The notes under the pieces are model-generated. The model worked only from the letters and a program-made list of their open reading frames with translations, searched no databases and was not told the origin of the DNA. Below, piece after piece: positions 45,634 to 54,003 of a stretch of DNA of 64,000 nucleotides; within the stretch, counting starts at the first letter, position 1; every line of letters begins with the position of its first letter. Origin of the DNA: Temperatibacter sp965603205. Lineage in GTDB: Bacteria; Pseudomonadota; Alphaproteobacteria; Sphingomonadales; Kordiimonadaceae. The position numbers and the translations under genes are program-made. The stretch is from positions 62,001 through 126,000 of the forward strand of contig CBFDCC010000004.1 in NCBI GenBank assembly GCA_965603205.1. The letters are read 5' to 3'.

Positions 45634-45993
45634 ATGTTCGCAATCGTAAAGACCGGTGGTAAACAATACCGGGTAAACGAAGGTGATGTACTTAAGCTAG
45701 AAAAGCTCGAAGGCGAAGCTGGCTCAAAGATCACTCTTGATGAAGTACTAATGGTCGGAGACGACAAAGGCGTTAAAGTTGGCGCACCCTTCCTGAAGGG
45801 CGCTAAAGTTACTGCTGAAGTACTTGAGCAAAAGAAAGACAAAAAAATTACTGTCTTTAAAAAGAAGCGTCGTCACAATTATCGTCGCAAGAAAGGCCAT
45901 CGCCAGCAAATAACTGTTGTCCGTATCACTAAGATCGCGGGTACAGCAGCTAAGAAGGCGCCAGCTAAAAAGACAGAAGAAGCTGCGGCTTAA
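45634..45993 (+). CDS. rplU: 50S ribosomal protein L21
   Basis: 119 residues. Starts with the invariant MFAIVKTGGKQYRVNEGD and carries the RNA-binding KKRRHNYRRKKGHRQQIT motif near residue 80. The C terminus has an Ala/Lys extension (KKAPAKKTEEAAA), common in alphaproteobacteria. The longer frame from 45580 runs through the leader and is not coding. Followed by rpmA after 30 bp. Confidence 0.98.
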   Translation: MFAIVKTGGKQYRVNEGDVLKLEKLEGEAGSKITLDEVLMVGDDKGVKVGAPFLKGAKVTAEVLEQKKDKKITVFKKKRRHNYRRKKGHRQQITVVRITKIAGTAAKKAPAKKTEEAAA

Positions 45994-46023
45994 TTAACAG
46001 AGAATAGATTAGGAGACTTACAA

Positions 46024-46293
46024 ATGGCTCATAAAAAAGCTGGTGGTAGTACCAATAACGGTCGTGACTCTGCAGGCCGTCGCTTAGGCGTAAAAAAATT
46101 CGGTGGTGAATCAGTCATCGCTGGCAATATTATTGTTCGTCAACGTGGTACACGTTGGTATGGTGGCGAAAACGTAGGTATGGGCAAAGACCATACTTTA
46201 TTCGCTCTTACAGACGGCAATGTAAAATTCTACAAAGGCAGAAACAAAAAATCTTTTGTTAGAGTAGAAACACTTGCAGAAGCTGCTGAATAA
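46024..46293 (+). CDS. rpmA: 50S ribosomal protein L27
   Basis: 89 residues, beginning MAHKKAGGSTNNGRDSAGRR, which needs no N-terminal cleavage motif as in Firmicutes. VIVRQRGT-type and DHTLFALTDG blocks are present. Good ribosome site AGGAG. Ends the L21-L27 operon before a terminator. Confidence 0.98.
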   Translation: MAHKKAGGSTNNGRDSAGRRLGVKKFGGESVIAGNIIVRQRGTRWYGGENVGMGKDHTLFALTDGNVKFYKGRNKKSFVRVETLAEAAE

Positions 46294-46316
46294 GCATCTT
46301 TAAAAATTATAACGTA

Positions 46317-46348
46317 GAAAAAGGTGTCTTTTCAGGCACCTTTTTTTA
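46317..46348 (+). terminator. Intrinsic terminator of rplU-rpmA
   Basis: GGTGTC (46323-46328) pairs with GGCACC (46335-46340) with one T-G wobble; the stem is extended by A and T runs and followed by seven T. Confidence 0.88.
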
Positions 46349-46413
46349 TTAAATTTATCACATATACACATGATCAATCATAAGGACATCCTGCACAATT
46401 TTAGGTGTTCATG

Positions 46414-46450
46414 TTAATAAAAAATTAACGAAAAATTAACGAAAAATTAA
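46414..46450 (+). promoter_or_regulatory. Four TTAA half-sites at 11-bp spacing: tandem CtrA-type boxes
   Basis: TTAA occurs at 46414, 46425, 46436 and 46447, each pair separated by exactly 7 bases. TTAA-N7-TTAA is the binding site of CtrA, the alphaproteobacterial cell-cycle and motility regulator. The last three half-sites sit in an 11-bp tandem repeat AAAAATTAACG (46420-46452). It lies about 130 bp upstream of the chemoreceptor gene, a plausible distance for activation. Binding itself is inferred. Confidence 0.65.
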
Positions 46451-46540
46451 CCTAACTACTTGATATTACTATATAATTTTGAATCTTACTTGATCTTGGT
46501 CAATATATTTTCACGCACTCACTCTATTATTAACCTGATC

Positions 46541-46557
46541 TTACAAAGGTCTTGTAA
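46541..46557 (+). promoter_or_regulatory. Inverted repeat close to the chemoreceptor start
   Basis: TTACAA and TTGTAA flank AGGTC, ending 23 bp before the ATG at 46581. It could be an operator or a small leader hairpin. Short enough to occur by chance. Confidence 0.35.
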
Positions 46558-46580
46558 ATATATAGAGAGAGGCTTGATAC

Positions 46581-48728
46581 ATGCTAGAATACCTTAACAG
46601 GCTAAAACTTCGCACTAGGATTTTAGCGCTCGTAGCTATGCCACTAGCCATTGCTCTTGTTTTTGCCGTTAGCGCTGCAATGACCGCAAAAACTAGCGCT
46701 GATAAGTTGGGCGAATTAGACTCTCTTGCTAATTACGCACCCTATATCAGTGCTACAGTGCACGCGCTACAAAAAGAGCGCGGCCTATCAGCTGGTTTTA
46801 TAGCAACACAAGGTAACGCAGAAAAAGCTCTCAGCCTAAAAACTCAACGTTTAGATTCTAACAAGGCTATAACAAGATTAAAGGCAGAAGACAAAAAATT
46901 TGACAGAGCTGTATATGGCGATAACTTTACTAATAACCTATCACAAGCGATCAATGCTGTGGAAGAACTACAAAATACACGCTACTCTGTAGACCGATTA
47001 GATATGTCAATTGGTGATATGGCAGGCTATTACACTCCCGTTATTGCTAAATTTTTAAATGTAATAAAAAACATGGCCATACTGAGTGATGATGCCGATA
47101 TAACCAGAGACATTACAGCCTATATTAGCCTGTTAGAAGCAAAAGAACGGGCCGGACAAGAAAGGGCTACGGGAAATGGCGGATTTGCCAAGAAACAATT
47201 CACCGCAGCTAGTTATGTTAAATTCATCCAACTCATAGAATCACAAGAGTCTTATTTGGCAACTTTCAACATTTTTGCCCCCAAGGAAATTACTGCATAT
47301 TACAAAAGCACAATAAAAGGATCAGCCACTGGCCGCGTTCAAGAAATGCGTGATTACGTTATACAAAATCAAGGTAATATTGAGGACAGTCAATATACAT
47401 CTACGTATTGGTTTGATACTATAACCCAAAAAATAGACCTGTATAAAAAAATAGAAGATAGAACAAACCAGACCATCCTCGAAAAAGCAGATCAAAAATC
47501 CGCGAATGCTACTTCTACTTTTTGGACTTTATCAATATTCATTGTTATCGGTACAATCGCAATTTTTATCATTGCTTTGTTGATTTTCAACAGCCTATAC
47601 ACTCCCCTCTTTGATCTTGAACAAACAATGACAGAACTTTCTGGTGGTGACTTAACCATTGAAATCCCACACACAAACCTTGGGACTGAAATTGGTAAGA
47701 TGGCAAATGCTGTTGCGGCATTTAAAGAAAGCGGTATAGAACGTACACGCTTAGAGGAACAGGCCCACTTAGACACAGAAGCGGCGCATAAACAGCAAGA
47801 ACTTGACAGGCTTGAAAAAGAAAGAATGGCGAAACAAGATCGCCAGCGCGAAATAGATGAGGCTGAAAAGCAGCAAGCGCGAACTAAAGAGACCGAGCAG
47901 TTAACCAAGGCGTTCCAAAAAGATGCCGCTGAAGCCATTACAATTCTCAGCACTGCGGCAACAGAACTAGAATCAACTTCAGGGTCCATGAGCACTCTTG
48001 CTGAGCAGACAGGCCAAGAAAGCGCAGCTGTAGCAGCAATATCGGAACAAACCAGCAATAATGTGCAAACCGTTGCTTCTGCTACAGAAGAAATGGCAGC
48101 TTCTGTCAGTGAAATTAATCGCCAAGTTTCTCAATCATCTGAAATCGCGCAATCAGCACTTACTCAGGCAGATAGTGCTGTAGAGACAGTGAATGAGCTA
48201 GGTAAAACCTCTAACAAAATTGGCGAAGTGGTTAGTCTCATAAATGATATTGCAGACAAAACTAATCTACTCGCTTTAAATGCCACTATCGAAGCAGCGC
48301 GTGCTGGCGAAGCTGGCAAAGGTTTTGCTGTCGTTGCCTCTGAAGTGAAATCACTAGCGAGCCAAACAGCAAAAGCCACTGAGGAAATTTCTCAACATAT
48401 AAGTCAAATTCAACGTGTGAGTAATAATGTTTCCACTGCTGTGAACGAAATCCGTAGCGTAATAGAACAGACAAGTGACATTTCTACATCTATTGCCTCT
48501 GCTGTGGAAGAGCAAGGAGTTGCCACACAGGAAATCACAAAAAATGTACAAGATGTGAGTGCTGGTACACAGCAAGTTACCGGGAGCATTATCACCGTGA
48601 GCAGTAATGCTTCTGAGACACAAGCTGCCTCTTCTCAGGTTCTAAGTGCATCTAAGGAGCTTTCAATCCAAGGCATTCACCTAAAAGAGGTTATCGACAG
48701 CTTCGTAGAAAGATCAATGAATATCTAA
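46581..48728 (+). CDS. Methyl-accepting chemotaxis protein with NIT sensor domain
   Basis: 715 residues. TM1 about 14-34; a large periplasmic NIT (nitrate/nitrite-sensing) domain (about 45-300), with the family motif HALQKERGLSAGFIATQG; TM2 about 312-337; HAMP about 338-392; then coiled coil and the methyl-accepting signalling domain. The hairpin tip reads IADKTNLLALNATIEAARAG with the flanking EAGKGFAVVASEVKSLA. No C-terminal CheR/CheB pentapeptide. No che genes adjoin, so it feeds a distant cluster. Ligand by family: nitrate or nitrite, unproven. Confidence 0.92.
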   Translation: MLEYLNRLKLRTRILALVAMPLAIALVFAVSAAMTAKTSADKLGELDSLANYAPYISATVHALQKERGLSAGFIATQGNAEKALSLKTQRLDSNKAITRLKAEDKKFDRAVYGDNFTNNLSQAINAVEELQNTRYSVDRLDMSIGDMAGYYTPVIAKFLNVIKNMAILSDDADITRDITAYISLLEAKERAGQERATGNGGFAKKQFTAASYVKFIQLIESQESYLATFNIFAPKEITAYYKSTIKGSATGRVQEMRDYVIQNQGNIEDSQYTSTYWFDTITQKIDLYKKIEDRTNQTILEKADQKSANATSTFWTLSIFIVIGTIAIFIIALLIFNSLYTPLFDLEQTMTELSGGDLTIEIPHTNLGTEIGKMANAVAAFKESGIERTRLEEQAHLDTEAAHKQQELDRLEKERMAKQDRQREIDEAEKQQARTKETEQLTKAFQKDAAEAITILSTAATELESTSGSMSTLAEQTGQESAAVAAISEQTSNNVQTVASATEEMAASVSEINRQVSQSSEIAQSALTQADSAVETVNELGKTSNKIGEVVSLINDIADKTNLLALNATIEAARAGEAGKGFAVVASEVKSLASQTAKATEEISQHISQIQRVSNNVSTAVNEIRSVIEQTSDISTSIASAVEEQGVATQEITKNVQDVSAGTQQVTGSIITVSSNASETQAASSQVLSASKELSIQGIHLKEVIDSFVERSMNI

Positions 48729-48750
48729 GCAAAGCAAAATATTACCTTCA

Positions 48751-48778
48751 AAAGACGTCCTAATAGGGCGTCTTTTTT
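48751..48778 (+). terminator. Intrinsic terminator of the chemoreceptor gene
   Basis: AAAGACGTCC and GGGCGTCTTT pair with one T-G wobble around TAATA, followed by a T-run (48773-48779). Confidence 0.88.
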
Positions 48779-48894
48779 TATACAAGGGACATAATTTAAC
48801 ACTAAAGACACATCTGCCATTAAAAACAGTAAATTTTGCGTCAAAAACACAACTCCTTTCTTCCCAGTCGTGATGCATTCTGTTACAAGGCCCC

Positions 48895-49983
48895 ATGAAA
48901 TTCGTAGATCAAACAAAAATATTCGTTAAAAGCGGACCCGGTGGTAATGGCTGCGTGTCATTTAGACGGGAAAAATATGTTGCATTCGGTGGCCCTAATG
49001 GTGGCGACGGTGGACGCGGCGGCCATATTATCGTCGAGGCTATCGGCGGTTTAAACACACTTGTCGATTTCCGTTACCAACGCCATTTCAAAGCCCAAAA
49101 AGGCCAACACGGCATGGGCAAGGATTGCACGGGTAAAACAGGCGAAGACATCATCATGGGTGTACCAATTGGCACACAGATATGGGATGAAGACGAAGAG
49201 TTTATGATCTGCGACCTAAAAAAAATAGGCGATAAGATCACCTTATGTGAAGGCGGTACTGGCGGACTGGGTAACACCCACTTTAAATCTGCCACAACAC
49301 GCGCACCACGCAGATCCACACCTGGCGGTGACGGCGAGGAAATGTATATAACTCTACGCCTAAAATTACTGGCCGATTCTGGACTTGTTGGACTGCCTAA
49401 TGCTGGAAAATCCACCTTCTTGTCATGCGTCAGCCGCGCAAAACCAAAAATTGCTGATTATCCCTTTACCACCATGAGTCCGCAATTAGGCGTTGTTGGC
49501 TATAAAGATCATGAATTTGTTCTTGCTGATATACCAGGCCTCATCGAGGGTGCCAGCGAAGGCATCGGCCTTGGTCACCGTTTTCTTGGCCATGTGGAAC
49601 GTTGTGGCGTATTGTTGCACTTGATTGATGGTACAGAGGAAGATGTAGCAGGTGCATACAAAACCATTATGGGCGAGTTAGAGGCTTATACCGAAGAGCT
49701 TCTCAAAAAACCAATGATCATAGGCCTTAATAAAATTGATGCACTATCTGATGAAGAGATTTCAGAAAAGCGTGCTGCACTTGAAGCTGTTTCTGATCGC
49801 CCTATCATGCTAATGTCTGGCGTAACACACGAAGGTGTTGAGGATATTCTGGGTGCCTTATGGGATGTTGTTAAGGACGATATAGCCAGACGTATGGCAG
49901 AAGAAGATGAAGGTATCACTGTTAAGGAAGACACAGTGGAAACAACGCCTACAGCGCCAAAAAGCGAATGGTCGCCAATCTAG
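48895..49983 (+). CDS. obgE: Obg-family GTPase (ObgE/CgtA)
   Basis: Essential GTPase of late 50S assembly and growth control. 362 residues: the glycine-rich Obg domain (1-160; GGPNGGDGGRGGHIIVEA), then the G domain with Walker A GLPNAGKSTF, G2/G3 ADYPFTT and DIPGLIEGA, G4 NKID and G5. A short acidic C-terminal tail. ATG at 48895 after ACAAGG. Followed by proB 8 bp later. Confidence 0.97.
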   Translation: MKFVDQTKIFVKSGPGGNGCVSFRREKYVAFGGPNGGDGGRGGHIIVEAIGGLNTLVDFRYQRHFKAQKGQHGMGKDCTGKTGEDIIMGVPIGTQIWDEDEEFMICDLKKIGDKITLCEGGTGGLGNTHFKSATTRAPRRSTPGGDGEEMYITLRLKLLADSGLVGLPNAGKSTFLSCVSRAKPKIADYPFTTMSPQLGVVGYKDHEFVLADIPGLIEGASEGIGLGHRFLGHVERCGVLLHLIDGTEEDVAGAYKTIMGELEAYTEELLKKPMIIGLNKIDALSDEEISEKRAALEAVSDRPIMLMSGVTHEGVEDILGALWDVVKDDIARRMAEEDEGITVKEDTVETTPTAPKSEWSPI

Positions 49984-49991
49984 GAATTAAT

Positions 49992-51116
49992 ATGCAGCTG
50001 AATATAAACGATTTTGAAAGTTGCAAACGTATTGTCGTCAAAATTGGTTCAGCTCTTTTGACTGACGATGCGAGCGGAGAAGTTCGCCATAAGTGGCTAG
50101 AGGCACTAGCCAGTGACTTAGCCACTTTAAAAAAGCGCGGGCAAGATGTGATTATAGTCTCCAGTGGCTCAATCTCCCTAGGCCGTGGCGCATTAGGGTT
50201 TAAACATCGCCCCTCCCGTTTAGAGGATGCCCAAGCAGCGGCCGCCATAGGCCAAGTCAGGCTCGCCCATGCTTACGAAACTGTCTTTAGGGCCCATAAT
50301 ATTACTACAGCACAGGTCTTACTCACCCTTGATGATCTTGAGGATCGACCCCGTTACTTAAATGCCCGCAATACCATCGAATCCTTACTCGCCCATGGCG
50401 TTATACCTGTGATTAATGAGAATGATACCGTTGCGACGACTGAAATTCGGTTTGGCGACAACGATCGCCTCGCGGCGCGTGTCGGACAAATTTCAAAAGC
50501 TAATGCGGTGTTATTATTATCAGATATTGATGGCCTATACACGGCCGACCCGCGCACGGATGAGACGGCTGAATTTATCCCTTTAGTAGATGATATTACA
50601 CCTGAAATTGAAGCGATGGCAGGCCCTGTAACTGGTGCAGTGGGATCAGGTGGCATGGTTACAAAAATTATGGCAGCTAAGATCGCCACCTCAACTGGTG
50701 CCGCTCTGGTTATTTTAAATGGTACAGAAATACATCCTATAAAAGCTTTTAGTGACAGCGGCCATGGCACCGTGTTTAGCGCTGCTGAGGATAGCCTAGC
50801 TATACGCAAGCAATGGATACGCGGTCTTATGGCACCTAAAGGGCGATTAGTTTTGGATGAAGGTGCGGTTAAGGCCTTGCGCAATAACGCGAGTCTATTA
50901 GCCGCTGGTGTTGTAACAATTGAGGGTGATTTTTCCCAAGGAGACCTAATATCTTTCACTGCGCCCAATGAGCATATCATTGGCCAAGGATTAATTAGTT
51001 TTTCTAGTGAAGAAGCACATAAAATACGCGGCAAGAAAATGAATGATGTAGCTGAAATCCTTGGCTATTCTGGTAGGTCTGCCTTGATCCACCGTGATGA
51101 TTTAGTTCTATTTTAA
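49992..51116 (+). CDS. proB: Glutamate 5-kinase
   Basis: First step of proline synthesis. 374 residues: amino-acid kinase domain (RIVVKIGSALL near the N terminus, VIVSSGSISLGRGALG, NENDTVATTEIRFGDND, LLLSDIDGLYTADPR) and a C-terminal PUA domain (about 280-370, KGRLVLDEGAVKAL onward). The ATG at 49992 has AGGAA upstream; the longer frame overlaps obgE. Next to proA, so glutamyl phosphate can pass directly to it. Confidence 0.97.
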   Translation: MQLNINDFESCKRIVVKIGSALLTDDASGEVRHKWLEALASDLATLKKRGQDVIIVSSGSISLGRGALGFKHRPSRLEDAQAAAAIGQVRLAHAYETVFRAHNITTAQVLLTLDDLEDRPRYLNARNTIESLLAHGVIPVINENDTVATTEIRFGDNDRLAARVGQISKANAVLLLSDIDGLYTADPRTDETAEFIPLVDDITPEIEAMAGPVTGAVGSGGMVTKIMAAKIATSTGAALVILNGTEIHPIKAFSDSGHGTVFSAAEDSLAIRKQWIRGLMAPKGRLVLDEGAVKALRNNASLLAAGVVTIEGDFSQGDLISFTAPNEHIIGQGLISFSSEEAHKIRGKKMNDVAEILGYSGRSALIHRDDLVLF

Positions 51117-51130
51117 ATATTGAGGTCAAG

Positions 51131-52396
51131 ATGAGTAATACCGTAGATATCAAATCCTTGATGGATGAAATGGGTGCAAATGCACTGAGCGCTAGACGTG
51201 CCCTAGCCCGCGCCAGCACAGCCACAAAGAATAAAGCATTAACTAAGGCCGCTGCCTCCATACGCAGCAACGTGAGCGCTATCATTACTGCAAATGATCA
51301 AGATATGAGCGCGGCGACAGCAAAAGGCCTAAGCGGCTCTATGCTTGACCGTCTAAAACTAGATGATGAGCGTATTGAAGCCATCGCATCAAGCTTAGAT
51401 GCAATCGCTACCTTACCCGATCCTGTAGGCACCATTATCAGTGAAACCACAAGACCAAATGGATTAAACATTGAGCGCGTTCGCACGCCGCTTGGTGTTA
51501 TCGGGGTTATATTTGAAAGCCGCCCCAATGTGACAGCTGACGCTGGCGCTCTATGTCTAAAATCTGGTAATGCATCGATCCTGCGCGGCGGCAGTGAAAG
51601 CCTAAATTCATCAAAGGCCATCTATGCCTGCCTGCAAGACGGCCTGAGTGCGGCAGGACTACCTGCTGCCTCTATCCAGCTTGTCCCAACGACAGACCGC
51701 GCGGCAGTGGGCGAGATGCTACGCGCCACAGATTATATTGATGTGATCGTACCACGTGGCGGCAAGTCATTAGTAGAGCGTGTTCAAAATGAAGCCCGCG
51801 TGCCTGTTTTCGCCCACCTTGAAGGTATTTGCCACATCTACATTCACAGCAATGCCGACGCAGACAAAGCAAAAAATATTGTGCTCAATGCCAAAATGCG
51901 CCGCACTGGAATTTGCGGATCTGTGGAGACATTGCTGGTGGATCAAGAGGCCTTGAAAATTCTACCTGCTATTTTAAAAGAGCTTTTTGCACTAAATTGC
52001 GAGGTGCGCGGTGATGCCTATGTTCAGGCCCTTTCACCCTATGTGAAACCTGTTAGTGAAGAGGACTGGAAAACAGAATATCTGGACGCCATCATCTCCG
52101 TGAAGGTGGTAAATGGTATTGAAGAAGCTATCAATCATATCCAAGCAAATGGTTCTGGTCATACGGAGAGCATTATTACAGAGGACCCGATGGCGGCTAA
52201 ATTATTCCAACGCGATGTTGATAGCGCCATCGTTATGCATAACGCATCAACTCAATTTGCCGATGGCGGCGAATTTGGTATGGGCGCAGAAATTGGTATT
52301 GCTACAGGCCGTATTCATGCGCGTGGCCCTGTGGGATTAGAACAACTCACCACTTTCAAATATTTGGTGCATGGTGATGGGCAGACGCGCCCTTGA
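51131..52396 (+). CDS. proA: Gamma-glutamyl phosphate reductase
   Basis: Second step of proline synthesis: glutamyl-5-phosphate to the semialdehyde using NADPH. 421 residues of aldehyde-dehydrogenase type. Motifs: RTPLGVIGVIFESRPNVT, CLKSGNASILRGGSES, VIVPRGGKSL, the catalytic Cys in MRRTGICGSVETLL, and EFGMGAEIGIATGRIHARGP near the end. Its TGA overlaps the TTG start of nadD. Confidence 0.97.
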   Translation: MSNTVDIKSLMDEMGANALSARRALARASTATKNKALTKAAASIRSNVSAIITANDQDMSAATAKGLSGSMLDRLKLDDERIEAIASSLDAIATLPDPVGTIISETTRPNGLNIERVRTPLGVIGVIFESRPNVTADAGALCLKSGNASILRGGSESLNSSKAIYACLQDGLSAAGLPAASIQLVPTTDRAAVGEMLRATDYIDVIVPRGGKSLVERVQNEARVPVFAHLEGICHIYIHSNADADKAKNIVLNAKMRRTGICGSVETLLVDQEALKILPAILKELFALNCEVRGDAYVQALSPYVKPVSEEDWKTEYLDAIISVKVVNGIEEAINHIQANGSGHTESIITEDPMAAKLFQRDVDSAIVMHNASTQFADGGEFGMGAEIGIATGRIHARGPVGLEQLTTFKYLVHGDGQTRP

Positions 52397-53061
52397 CAGA
52401 AAAAATAGACCATAACAAATTTGGCCATAGACACAACTTATCTGGCCTAGCGCGCAAATATGCTGGGCTAACTGTTGGGCTTTATGGGGGCAGTTTTAAC
52501 CCTGCTCACGCAGGTCACGGGCATGTAGCAAGAGCTGCATTAAATCATCTAAAGCTCGATTCGCTATGGATGATGGTGTCACCAGGCAATCCGCTGAAGA
52601 ATAATGCTGGTGATATGGCATCTGATGTTACCCGTACAAAGTCGCTCTTACCCTACAGTAAACACCCTAAGATTATCATTAGTGATGTTGAGCAAATACT
52701 TGGCACGATCTACTCCGTCGATACTATTGAAAAACTGATTAAAATCATGCCCTTGACTAACTTTATCTGGATCATTGGCGCTGATAATTTAGCCAACTTT
52801 CACCTATGGAAACGCTGGCGTGATATTGCCCATATGCTACCCATTGCGGTTTTCGACAGACCCATGTATTCTACTAAAGCATTGCATAGTCGCTATGCAA
52901 ATGAATTTAACCGTTTCCGTCTGCCTAAAAATCAGTTACTAAGCGGGCAAATACGTGGACGAACACCAAAGAGATGCTTACCGGCTTGGAGCTTTATCAC
53001 AATACCACGCCATCCAGCCTCATCGACTAATATTCGCCGCACGATGAAACAAAACAAATAA
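52393..53061 (+). CDS. nadD: Nicotinate-nucleotide adenylyltransferase
   Basis: Makes deamido-NAD from nicotinate mononucleotide and ATP. 222 residues. Nucleotidyltransferase motifs GLYGGSFNPAHAGHGHVA (HxGH type, about residue 28) and the second ATP-binding ISxTxIR replaced by SSTNIRR near the C terminus. FIWIIGADNLANFHLWKRW is the family core. TTG start, coupled to proA through TTGA. Confidence 0.95.
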   Translation: MTEKIDHNKFGHRHNLSGLARKYAGLTVGLYGGSFNPAHAGHGHVARAALNHLKLDSLWMMVSPGNPLKNNAGDMASDVTRTKSLLPYSKHPKIIISDVEQILGTIYSVDTIEKLIKIMPLTNFIWIIGADNLANFHLWKRWRDIAHMLPIAVFDRPMYSTKALHSRYANEFNRFRLPKNQLLSGQIRGRTPKRCLPAWSFITIPRHPASSTNIRRTMKQNK

Positions 53062-53081
53062 AATATAAATAGGAGATCTCG

Positions 53082-53501
53082 TTGCCAGCTGCATCAGAGA
53101 CAAAGACTGTCAAATTAGAAAACCCAGAAGCGTTAACGCCTGAGGAAATTCTAGAAATCGCTACAACGGCTCTTGATACGAACAAAGCCGAAGAAATTAC
53201 AACAATTGAGCTAGCAGGTAAAACCAGCATCGCTGACTATATGCTGATTGCCAATGGTAATACCACGCGCCAAGTGGCCGCACTTGCTGATTATGTTATC
53301 CGCGCCCTAAAAGCCAAGGGCATGCGTGACATGGCCGTTGAGGGTATGCAAAATGCTGATTGGATCCTCATTGATGCTTGTGATGTTATCATTCATGTCT
53401 TCCGCCCTGAAGTGCGCTCATTCTATAATCTTGATAAGATGTGGAATAGGGACGCTGAAGAAGGCGTCGTTGACGATAATGACGAGACACCCTTAGGATA
53501 A
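53082..53501 (+). CDS. rsfS: Ribosomal silencing factor RsfS
   Basis: Binds L14 and blocks subunit joining under starvation. 139 residues, with the RsfS/Iojap core: ISTIELAGKTS-type strand (TTIELAGKTSIADYMLIANG), AALADYVIRALKAKG, ADWILIDACDVIIHVF and RSFYNLDKMW. TTG start at 53082 behind AGGAG. An N-terminal extension of about 20 residues and an acidic C-terminal tail (AEEGVVDDNDE) frame the domain. Confidence 0.95.
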   Translation: MPAASETKTVKLENPEALTPEEILEIATTALDTNKAEEITTIELAGKTSIADYMLIANGNTTRQVAALADYVIRALKAKGMRDMAVEGMQNADWILIDACDVIIHVFRPEVRSFYNLDKMWNRDAEEGVVDDNDETPLG

Positions 53502-53513
53502 TAGAGCTGAAGT

Positions 53514-53975
53514 TTGCGCATAAAAATTCTAGCATTCGGTAAGATGGGTAGAGGCCCTGAAAAAACGTTGGTTGATAATTATCTCCATCGTTTGCCGTGG
53601 CAAGCCGAGATCACAGAATTTGAGATTAAGAAACCAGCCCGCACAGCCGAACTGCGCAAAACCCAAGAAGCTGAAAAACTATTAGCCGCCATACCGCCAG
53701 GCGCTGCCATTGTCGTGCTAGATGAGCGCGGCAAGGCATTGTCATCGCGTGAATTTGCTGGAAAAATTGACACATGGGCGGGCGAAGGCATCTCCACAAC
53801 CGTATTTATCATCGGCGGCGCAGACGGCCTAGATGAGAGCATTCGGAAAAAAGCACATTTAATATTGGGTTTTGGTAGTTTAACGTGGCCTCATATGCTG
53901 GCTCGCGTTATGCTATGTGAACAAATTTATCGCGCGTGGTCAATTGGCACAGGCCATCCTTATCACCGCGATTAA
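53514..53975 (+). CDS. rlmH: 23S rRNA pseudouridine-1915 N3-methyltransferase RlmH
   Basis: SPOUT methyltransferase acting on 70S ribosomes. 153 residues: MRIKILAFGKMGRGPEKTL, VVLDERGKALSSREFA, FIIGGADGLDESIRKKA, and the knot segment SLTWPHMLARVMLCEQIYRA ending HPYHRD, the invariant family end. TTG start at 53514, 12 bp after rsfS. Confidence 0.97.
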   Translation: MRIKILAFGKMGRGPEKTLVDNYLHRLPWQAEITEFEIKKPARTAELRKTQEAEKLLAAIPPGAAIVVLDERGKALSSREFAGKIDTWAGEGISTTVFIIGGADGLDESIRKKAHLILGFGSLTWPHMLARVMLCEQIYRAWSIGTGHPYHRD

Positions 53976-54003
53976 AATTAGACATGAAAATGGACGACAC
54001 CTA

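Noticed and set aside
46420..46452. The A-rich 11-bp repeats as a CRISPR-like or minisatellite array
   Set aside because: Units are only 11 bp without spacers; the TTAA-N7-TTAA pattern explains them better.
47492..48058. A 188-codon minus-strand frame inside the chemoreceptor gene
   Set aside because: A shadow of the Ala/Glu/Gln-rich coiled coil on the other strand, with no family-like sequence.
50354..51034. A 226-codon minus-strand frame inside proB
   Set aside because: A shadow frame; proB on the plus strand is unambiguous.
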